NCBI GenBank assembly: GCA_003427395.1
Contig: BFEA01000765.1
Span: 347,584-379,133 of the forward strand
Direction: 5' to 3'
Origin: Chara braunii
Lineage: Eukaryota; Streptophyta; Charophyceae; Charales; Characeae
Length of the DNA stretch: 31,550 nt
The notes under the pieces were generated by a model. The model did no database searches, was not told where the DNA came from, and worked only from the letters and a program-made list of their open reading frames with translations. How positions within the stretch are numbered: the stretch's first letter is position 1; every line of letters begins with the position of its first letter. A program made the position numbers and the translations under genes. Shown here piece after piece: positions 1 to 7,087 of this stretch.

Positions 1-95
1 ACTCGGAGCCGATAAATCAAGGGTTCTTGGTCCCCCACCTTCTCCTTAAGGTTATCGTCCAAGCTACTGAAATGATCCTTCAGCCTGTGTAGTAG
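1..95. other. Misassembled duplicate of 5044-5138
   Basis: These 95 bases match 5044-5138 base for base in the same orientation, a stretch inside the coiled-coil gene at 4017-5882. The identity stops exactly where the sequencing adapter at 96 begins. The segment is therefore the far end of a circularised mate-pair fragment and not a genomic neighbour of position 134. Confidence 0.95.
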
Positions 96-133
96 CTGTC
101 TCTTATACACATCTAGATGTGTATAAGAGACAG
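96..133. other. Nextera mate-pair junction adapter (library artefact)
   Basis: The 38 bases consist of the 19-bp Tn5 mosaic end CTGTCTCTTATACACATCT followed directly by its reverse complement. This is the known circularisation junction of Nextera mate-pair libraries. It is synthetic and should be trimmed, and everything to its left discarded from the contig. Confidence 0.97.
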
Positions 134-149
134 CCTCAATGCTCTGCAA

Positions 150-680
150 CTATGCTACGTACCTACACTGCCTGTTGGACTATGTACGACCCTGGGCGTA
201 CTCGTATAAGAAAACGGATGAACCGTAACTTCGGATGGAGTGGTGGTTTAAACCTAAGGTAACCCTAGACCTAACCATGACTATTGGATGTACCTAACAC
301 TGACTATTGTACTACGCACCTACACTACCTGTTGGACTATGTACGACCCTGGGCTTACTCGTATAAGAAAACGGATGAGCCGTAACTTCGAATGGAGTGG
401 TCATGTAAACCTACGGTAACCCAAGACCTAACGATGACTATTGAACTGCATACGACCCTGGGGCGTACTTGTATAAGAAAACGGATGAACCGTAACTGCA
501 GATGGGGTGGTGGCTTAAAGTTTAAACCTACGGTAACCTAGACCTAATGCTGACTATTGGACTATGTACATAATGCTAATTATTGGACTATGTACGGCCC
601 TGGGCCGTACTCGTATAAGAAAATGGATGAACAGTAACTTCGGATGGAGTGGTGGTTCAGACCTATGCTACCTTCTTCCC
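150..680. repeat. Degenerate tandem repeat, four units
   Basis: Four diverged copies of a unit carry the core 'gaccctgggcgtactcgta' followed by 'taagaaaacggatgaaccgt' and a 'gatggagtggtgg' stretch. The cores start near 186, 343, 452 and 594, so spacing varies (157, 109 and 142 bp). No coding frame is kept across the units. It looks like minisatellite-type or decayed repeat DNA. The function is unknown. Confidence 0.8.
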
Positions 681-775
681 CCGAATACAACGTACGGTCA
701 TTCTAGCTGTATCTAGACTGAAAGATGCCTCAAATACAGCTATAATGACCGTACGTTGTATTCGGGGGAAGAAGG
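671..775. repeat. Near-perfect inverted repeat, 41-bp arms
   Basis: The left arm 671-711 and right arm 735-775 are reverse complements with one mismatch over 41 bp, separated by a 23-nt spacer. A transcript from either strand would fold into one long hairpin. It could be a foldback or MITE-type element, a microRNA or siRNA precursor, or a recent inverted duplication. I see no target-site duplication beyond the arms. Confidence 0.85.
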
Positions 776-891
776 TCGACCGCCCAGGGTAAAAAGGACA
801 GGCATCAGACGGTAGGTTTGTTCCCTACTTAACTTTGTGGGTGACATGCGGCTTAGGTGAACACAACTTTTGTTCCCCGATGATGACTTTG

Positions 892-1009
892 GGCATCGCC
901 ACACCACTCTCAAATGTGCAAAATGAAAATGAACTTCCTGCTAGAACATGGCCAGATGCACCCGCCACATTTTTGCTTTTTCACATTTCGAGAGTGGTGT
1001 GGCAAGGCC
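892..1009. mobile_element. MITE copy A (118 bp, short TIRs, 5-bp TSD)
   Basis: The ends are inverted repeats: GGCATCGCCACACCACTCTC on the left matches the complement of the right end with about two differences, including a perfect 14-bp core (GCCACACCACTCTC). The inverted similarity continues inward through 'aaatgtgcaaaa'. Both ends are flanked by CTTTG (887-891 and 1010-1014), a probable 5-bp target-site duplication. It belongs to the same family as the element at 12855-12974. It encodes no protein, so it would be a non-autonomous DNA element whose transposase source is not visible here. Confidence 0.75.
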
Positions 1010-1014
1010 CTTTG

Positions 1015-1541
1015 AAGGGTATATTACTATATTGATATTATATTCCGGAAAACGAACCCCTACCCTAGACCTATATCCCACAGACAAACCTCCGACTGTT
1101 TGGCACATCGCAAAGGTGTTTGCTTATTCTGATGTCAATCGTAGATTGCACAGGTGCAGGACATTCGTCGTACCTGGTCTTAAACCCGGTCTAAAACCTG
1201 AGCCTGACTTTTGAACTCTGCACCAGGTTCGGCTGGACATACCTGAGTGCACGGAAGACACACTGACTGTTTAGCACAGATTGAGGGTGCTGATTCTTGT
1301 GTCAGTTGTCACACTTTCCCTGCCTCAGGCGATTAGGATGAAAGGAGCGCCTCAGCAGGTTTGCTATAAAATCACCTCAACGGTTCAACCATGCTTGTGA
1401 GAATGACTGAGATTGTTTCAATTTATTAAATTCTATTTTGTGCCGGATCTTCGGTTTGGCAACGTTGGATCTGATTTCTTTTTTGTTTTTTGAACTTTTT
1501 TCTCTTTGGTTCTATTCCCAAAAAAAAAAAAAAAAACATAG
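1015..1541. other. Non-coding stretch, nothing recognised
   Basis: I see no conserved coding region or RNA gene. A run of 18 A (about 1520-1537) lies just before the Rab-like exon, directly ahead of its likely splice acceptor (catag ending at 1541). The stretch is plausibly intron if the exon is part of a living gene. Confidence 0.4.
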
Positions 1542-1636
1542 CTATGTGAAGTCCTTGGGGGAAGACACTAAGCTTATGCTCTGGGACACAGCAGGCCAGG
1601 AGGAATTTCACAGCATGACAAAATCATATTTTCGAG
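1542..1636 (+). CDS. Rab23-like small GTPase, single internal exon (partial)
   Basis: The plus-strand frame encodes a switch II / G3 region containing LMLWDTAGQEEF followed by a YFRG motif. DTAGQ is the G3 nucleotide-binding motif of Rab/Ras GTPases. The combination LMLWDTAGQEEF with a following tyrosine-arginine-glycine is, from memory, closest to Rab23, which works in ciliary trafficking. The exon is bounded by a plausible acceptor (catag, ending 1541) and donor (GTCAGA, from 1637), giving 95 bp. I found neither the P-loop exon (GxxxxGKS) upstream nor the NKxD exon downstream, so the rest of the gene lies beyond long introns or outside the window, or this is an exon fragment. The assignment to Rab is sure; the Rab23 subfamily is probable. 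Confidence 0.75.
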
Positions 1637-2045
1637 GTCAGACCCCTTTTCTTCCTGCTAAGACCCCCCTTTCCTTCCTGCTAAGACCCACCTTTTCTTC
1701 CTGCCGAGATCCCCCCTTTCCGAGGTCAGACCCCTTTTCTTCCTGCTATTTTCGAGGTCAGACCCCTTTTCGTCCTGCTAAGACCCCTTTTCTTCCTGCT
1801 ATTTTTGAGGTCAGACCCCTTTTCTTCCTACTGAGACAACCCTTTTCTTCCTGCTAAGACCCCCCTTTTCTGCTTGCTGAGGCCCCACTTTTCTTCCTGC
1901 TCAGACCCCCCTTTCCCTCCAGCTGAGACCCCATTTTCTTTTTCTGGCTGAGACCCCTTTTCTTCCCGCTCAGACGCTGCTTTCTCTTTGTCGGGAACCC
2001 CTTTCTCTTCCTCCTGAGAGCCCCCCCTCTCTTCCCTTTTTTCTT
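1637..2045. repeat. Pyrimidine-rich tandem array (CTTTTCTTCCTGCTGAGACCCC type)
   Basis: Roughly 15 degenerate copies of a 22-26 bp unit containing 'cttcctgctgagacccc'. The end of the Rab-like exon plus its splice donor (ctattttcgaggtcagaccc) recurs inside the array near 1746 and 1800, so the exon/intron junction itself has been copied into the repeat. The same unit reappears at 2236-2302, 3254-3500 and 12426-12456. Open frames on the minus strand here are by-products of repeat composition. Confidence 0.85.
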
Positions 2046-3253
2046 TTTTTTTAACTAACTTAAAGCTATATTCTTCTCTCCAATACACCTCACACTACCT
2101 ATCCCTGAATCTACAAACAGGGGCCGGCCACATCGAAAGCAACTGAGTACGAATGGTGAATCCAACCCCTAGCAAGGGATGGAAGGGACGAAGGCAAAGC
2201 CCCTAGTACCAAGGCCGACCAGGGGGCACAAGCCAGCTCAGACCCCCTTTCTCTTCCTGCTGAGACCCCCCTTTTGTTCCTGCTGAGCCCCCACTTTTCT
2301 TCTGAAACGGTTTTCACCTTCGTGGTAGCAGATGCAGATCCCAGGGCTCGATCCCTAGACCTGCCCCGAACCCGTGTACAGTACAGTTTGCCCCATCTAG
2401 GTTTGCACCGGTGACCTGTTCCTAAACTTGTCTGTTCAAGGCTGTTGTACATACGAGGGTTGAGTAGGTTCGAGTTGCTTACCTGTAGGATAGAAGTGGT
2501 AGTTTATGTCTGGTCGTAGCTGCTGTACGTCTGAAGGGTCAACCTTAGTCGTAGCTGCTACAGTACCGAAAGGGCAAGTAGGAAGGTCTAGAGTCTTCTA
2601 GGACTGCCCCTTTGAGAGTCTTGGAAGCAGTCCGTAGGCAAGTGGGCAAGTGGGCAGACTTACCATGTCCAGTCAGCGGTACCCAGTCCCAGTCGCACCT
2701 TGTCAAGTCAGCAAGTACCATTTGGGACTGTGTGCACCCTAGGCCCGGTGGAAAAGAGCAGACCAGCGACCAACTGAAGTGAAATTAAGAGGCAGCGTTC
2801 AGTTATTCATTCATTCAGCCTGTGAGCCGTGCGGAAGCGCTGCCTGAGCGACTTGTGCAAGGAGGTCTGCAGGTGCCCGAGGAAGAAGTGGGCTGCAAGG
2901 GAGACGAAGCGGCCATAGCCGCTAGTTAGTGGTAGAGGTAGCAAGCAGCCATAGCTGCTCTAGGTTAGAGATAGGTTATAACGCGTATGTGTGTGTGAGT
3001 GTTCGGCGAGGTGTGTGCGTGTGTGGGACATCCCGGGAGATCCAGAGTAACGTGCGGTCAACAGTTGCTGAGGATACACTGTCGGAAGGGTGTTGTGAGG
3101 GTGCATAGGCGCCATAGCCATTTGAAGCAAGTTTGAATCTGAACTGTATTCTCGGCCATGATATCTCTGAGCTTTGTGTGGGTGCCTGGCGCCAGTGCGA
3201 TTGCCATCTGTTTCCATGCATGCTGAGTGAGAAAGAAGACGAGTCTGATTGCA
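2046..3253. other. Non-coding stretch with a short array island
   Basis: No convincing gene. It contains a three-copy island of the pyrimidine repeat (2236-2302), a small direct repeat of 'gtcgtagctgct' (about 2513 and 2549), and a GT-rich patch (2985-3030). A tRNA B-box-like string (ggctcgatcc, about 2346) has no matching A box. It may be intron sequence of the Rab-like gene. Confidence 0.4.
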
Positions 3254-3570
3254 CTTCCTGCTCAGACCCCACATCTCGTCCTGTTGAGAACCCCCTTTTG
3301 TACCTGCTGAGACCCTGCTTTTCTTCCTGCTCTGGCCCCCCTTTTCTTCCTGCTGAAAACCCCCCGTTTTTCTTCCTGCTCCTGCCAAGACCCCCCTTCT
3401 CTTCCGACTGCGAGCCCCTTTTTGTTCCTGCTGAGACCCCTCGTTTCCATTTCTTTTCTGTTTCTGATCCTTACTGGAGGTTCGCCTACAGAAACCCCCC
3501 TTCTGTTTTTTTTGTTTTTTTTTTTGGGGATGGAGGATAACCTCCTTTTTTTTTTTTTTTTTTTTTTTTT
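3254..3570. repeat. Pyrimidine-rich array ending in a T tract
   Basis: About ten degenerate copies of the cttcctgctgagacccc unit end near 3500. They are followed by T-rich runs and a 25-nt T tract at 3546-3570. The order 'array, T tract, unrelated sequence' is the same as at 12426-12491, where the sequence after the T tract is a U2 snRNA fragment in reverse orientation. Confidence 0.75.
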
Positions 3571-4016
3571 CCCAAATGAAGAAGTATAACCTGATCTGCC
3601 CCATGCCCAGAGTGGGTCGTGTCAATACTGCCGAGTTCACTCAAATCGACTACATCAGAACATCTTTAACCTAAGTGGCTAAATCTTCAGCCTTGCACCG
3701 TCGTAAAAATGAATACGTAACTGTTCAAGCTGTCCAATACAATAGCACAGACACATACATTAGCCACACAGGACCACAGAATAACACTAGCTATCTGGTG
3801 CAATTCTGTTTCGACAGGCTAGCATCTCTTCTATGATCTATCCCAGAACATGGTAAATATGGTGATCACTATGAATAACAATGAAAGGGAGAAAAGATCG
3901 AGAAATGGGAGGCTGATTTGGTAACTGGAAAATATATGAAATCCTTCTGGCATGGAGCAGATGATCATTCCCGTGTTGTTTTCGTACATGCACTGTAGGG
4001 GGTACACTTGAGGCCC
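3571..4016. other. 3' flank of the coiled-coil gene, nothing recognised
   Basis: This lies downstream of the minus-strand stop codon at 4017 and may hold its 3' UTR. I see no clear AATAAA on the minus strand close to the stop. The part beside the T tract (3571-3660) could be the body of a retroposed RNA with its A tail on the minus strand, but I could not match it to any known small RNA. Confidence 0.35.
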
Positions 4017-5882
4017 CTAGCCGCAAGACAGCTGGTATGAATGCTTGGTATCGAGAAATCTCATTGGCGCCGTCTTGGCCGTCACTTTTTCCACAGTCTT
4101 TAATCCTGAAGTATAGATCGTTCCAGCTGCTGATAAGGTAATCCCCTTGGAGCTCACGTAGTACTGCCTTGCATTCCTGCTGATAGAAGATATTGGTGCT
4201 GGCGATGGTCCGGGAAGTCGACTCAAAGAGGAGGATGACTGTAGCTGCCTAGCAGAGTTGGGTCCTGCTGCCTTGTCAGCCTTGTCGTCAGCGGGAGCAG
4301 GAGTGGCAGCCCAAGCAACTCGTCCTGTGACAGTCTCAGGTGAATGGTGAACGCTTTGGAAATAGTCAATCAGCTTCTGCTTGGACTGCGATTCCACAAG
4401 GAGCGTTTGGTACTTGTTCTCGAGATCCACATACTTCCTCAGCAGCTCATCGTTAACCTTGGAAGGAGGCTCCTGGCCAGCAGTCAGAGCTGCAAGCTTC
4501 AGATTAGCCTCACACCTTAATTGGCTTTCTCTCCTGAGTTTCTGCTCCATCAACGCCAAATCCTTGTTCGCTTTCTCAAGCTGGGCTAAATGTTGCCGTT
4601 CACATTGCTGCCTGAGTCCTTCCAGATAGCGGATGTGCACATCCTTCTCCTCCAGCTGCTTGACCAGCTCTGCAGGTTTTCCCATAGCTCCTCTTGGTGA
4701 AGTCATTAGTTTGTCTCTCAAGTCAGAGAGTAGTTGCAGCTGTTTCATTTTCCATTTGAGAAGCCTGTCCTTGTTTTGGGTCGAGTATGCTAGCTCCCTG
4801 ACAACGCTCAAGAGCTCATCTTCCGTCTCAAACAATGCATTCCTGACTGCTTCCAGCTGCTCTCTCAGGGCCTGCACCTCTCCTAGCCTTTTTTCTCTCT
4901 CCTCCCATTGCTCAATATCAGCAGTTGTCTTCTCCTTCTGAATCTGCCTTATCTTTCTTCGATACCTACCGTGAAAAGTCATCATCTTGAGTTTGAAGTA
5001 CGCCTTCAATTTGGTCATTGATTCTTGATGGTGTGCTTCTTGGACTCGGAGCCGATAAATCAAGGGTTCTTGGTCCCCCACCTTCTCCTTAAGGTTATCG
5101 TCCAAGCTACTGAAATGATCCTTCAGCCTGTGTAGTAGTCTGCCTATGGCCTCTCTCCTGATGTCCCCAAGCGCATCAAGCATGTTTGTCCCGAGCTCAT
5201 GTTTGAGAAGAGTATAATTTTGCTTGTGAGTAAACAACTTCTGCTCCATATCAAGAATTTGAGACTCGTACTCACTGGAGATTACCTCCCTCTTCTCACG
5301 AATCCGGTCAGCAATCAGGTCATCTGTTTTTTCCAGCTTTCTCCTCATAAATTCGAGCTCATAAATAATTCCAAGGCCTCGATCGCACACCTCTGCTTCC
5401 CTTCTTGCTATATGACGCTCATTCTCCATTTCCCTAAGTTTGGAAAGGACTCGCATCTGTTGATGATTGACCAGGCTGCATTTGTATAGCTTCCTCACGG
5501 CATCAACCATCCTTGGGTTGTGAGCATAGGATCTCCATGACCAAACATGGAGTAAAACGCCAACAAACTCTGCAGTCCATGCTTCGAGGGAGATTTCCGG
5601 GATATTGTATTGCACAGACCATATCTTGTTCTTCATGGCCCCTCCCTCGGACTCCTGGTTCCCCTCTCCCTCCTCCTGTTCTGCATCCTCGTCTCTCTTC
5701 TCCTGTTCATTCTCCCCATCCCCCTCCTCATCGCCATCATCCTCTTGCCCGTTCTCCGCCTCCTCTTCCTCCTCAAGGTCTTCCAGAAAGGCCTCGTTCA
5801 TCTCTCCCCATGCTTGTTTTGCCTTCTTCTTTCCCCCTATCTCCCATTTCTTCCGCGCTGGTTGTTTGTCCTCTATCTCCAC
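4017..5882 (-). CDS. Long coiled-coil protein, probably ciliary/flagellar type
   Basis: An uninterrupted frame of 621 codons, the only long intact one here that is not a transposon. Residues about 33-80 are an acidic tract, 95-140 a compact tryptophan-rich segment (VGVLLHVWSWRSYAHNP), and about 140-480 almost continuous heptad-type coiled coil rich in E, K, R, L and Q. The tail (about 500-621) is serine- and proline-rich and ends YQLSCG. The listed start is a GTG where the frame opens; the frame continues upstream about 10 codons to a stop, so the true start or splice acceptor is not settled. The sequence at 5873-7087 probably supplies the upstream part. The style recalls CCDC162/DUF4549-like axonemal or basal-body proteins, but that is a memory-based guess. 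The duplicate at 1-95 is a copy of residues inside it. Confidence 0.65.
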   Translation of the reverse strand: MEIEDKQPARKKWEIGGKKKAKQAWGEMNEAFLEDLEEEEEAENGQEDDGDEEGDGENEQEKRDEDAEQEEGEGNQESEGGAMKNKIWSVQYNIPEISLEAWTAEFVGVLLHVWSWRSYAHNPRMVDAVRKLYKCSLVNHQQMRVLSKLREMENERHIARREAEVCDRGLGIIYELEFMRRKLEKTDDLIADRIREKREVISSEYESQILDMEQKLFTHKQNYTLLKHELGTNMLDALGDIRREAIGRLLHRLKDHFSSLDDNLKEKVGDQEPLIYRLRVQEAHHQESMTKLKAYFKLKMMTFHGRYRRKIRQIQKEKTTADIEQWEEREKRLGEVQALREQLEAVRNALFETEDELLSVVRELAYSTQNKDRLLKWKMKQLQLLSDLRDKLMTSPRGAMGKPAELVKQLEEKDVHIRYLEGLRQQCERQHLAQLEKANKDLALMEQKLRRESQLRCEANLKLAALTAGQEPPSKVNDELLRKYVDLENKYQTLLVESQSKQKLIDYFQSVHHSPETVTGRVAWAATPAPADDKADKAAGPNSARQLQSSSSLSRLPGPSPAPISSISRNARQYYVSSKGITLSAAGTIYTSGLKTVEKVTAKTAPMRFLDTKHSYQLSCG

Positions 5883-7087
5883 GACTTGGATGACGGAACC
5901 CCGAGTACTTTGTAATCACCCCAGGAATTGACTGACAAGGCTAGCCATGACAACCTGGAAGCTTGCCGTGTGCAGATCTGGAAGGTTGAAAACATCGCTG
6001 GCTTGGCTTTCCTTTTGGGGGGGAAGATGGCTGCAGTCGTCTGTTCGATCTGCTTGGATCCGCGGTGAGCACGGTCGATTGTCTGAGGTCCTCGTTCCAC
6101 CGGTTCAGAGTCGGATCCAGGAGAACGTACAGGAGGATGGGAGTTTGAGCCCCAGCTATGATGGCTAGAGAAACTTGTGCCGGNTTGCCTGCTATTCTTT
6201 CTATCCCCTCCATCGCTCTCNGACCCNGGGGAAACAGCACTTGTTGCTTTCCTCGGAGTGCCACTGGGTCCCCTTGACCCTCTCCGTGCTGCTGTTGCAT
6301 CCCGCTTAGCTGGCTGATAGAAGTTTGTCTGTTTCCTGTCTGACTGCCCCAGTCCCAAAGAAGGCTGGGCCAAATTTTTAACTTCTGGCTGAGAACGATT
6401 TTTNATTTCTGGCTGGTGTTTCAAAGGATAACACCTGCTTCATGGTGAACAGCTCAGCTTCGAAACGCCTCATATCCCTTGCCCAGGCAGAGATCTTGCC
6501 TGGCGCACGCAGCAGTGGCCCTGCCACAGGCTTTAAACGCCTTGAACCGTCTGAGAGTGTGTGTTGAGCATTCTTTGACTCTAAGGCAAGCCCTGTTGCC
6601 AGGTCCACATCTATGACAGCATTTGCTGTGACTCTTCTGAAGTACGCGCCAACTGCGGATGCAGGAGCAGCAGATACCATGAGTCCATGTCGCTGTGATG
6701 AAGACGATCGCCGTCGACGCACCAGAGCATGAAGACCTGAGCCAATCTCAGAGCTGGCAGACGCGGTTGTGGTGATCTGCATACGCGACAAGTGAGAAGA
6801 ATCTGGTGATCCCAAGGAGCCGGGACCAGCGCTGGTCCCACTTCCAGTTGCAGCAGCAGCAGCAGGAGCAGAAACTTGACCCTGAGAAACACCATCAGAA
6901 GAAACCCCCTGGGTACTTCGACGGATTTCGATCTCATCTGCTAAATCTTCAATTTGGCCGAGTGCTGCCGCTTGTTTGAAAAACAGGATCTTCAGCTGGT
7001 TGTGAGTCGGCCTTAGATCCAGATAGTAAGCCTGTTTCATCAGATTTCGAAATGGCCTTTCACTTCCTCCTGGTTTCTTGTCGTCGA
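5873..7087 (-). pseudogene. Upstream part of the coiled-coil gene, frameshifted and with ambiguous bases
   Basis: Two overlapping minus-strand frames seem to form one product: 7087 to about 6404, then about 6424 to 5873. The first contains PFRNLMKQAYYLDLRPTHNQ, a helical motif with QIEDLADEIEIRR, then low-complexity A/G/S-rich and arginine-rich stretches. The frame change falls at the undetermined base 6404, so a sequencing or consensus error is likelier than true decay. A second frame change near 5900-5915 would be needed to join it to the gene at 4017-5882; an intron is an alternative. The upstream end runs straight into the LINE ORF2 stop codon at 7088. No function is assigned; the coiled-coil/ciliary idea is inherited from the downstream part. 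Confidence 0.45.

Noticed and set aside
150-680. CRISPR-like or telomeric array
   Set aside because: Units are long, diverged, irregularly spaced and lack constant spacers or a telomere motif; the DNA is eukaryotic.
2320-2375. tRNA or tRNA-derived SINE suggested by the B-box-like ggctcgatcc
   Set aside because: No A box at the right distance, no cloverleaf and no tail.
1828-3640. Long minus-strand open frames over the pyrimidine array (1828-2088, 2111-2452, 2960-3640)
   Set aside because: They consist of repeated E/K/G/S/R words produced by the repeat unit and poly-A/T runs; no independent protein features.
3571-3660. A second snRNA pseudogene after the T tract
   Set aside because: Compared by memory with U1, U2, U4, U5, U6, 5S and SRP RNA; none matched.
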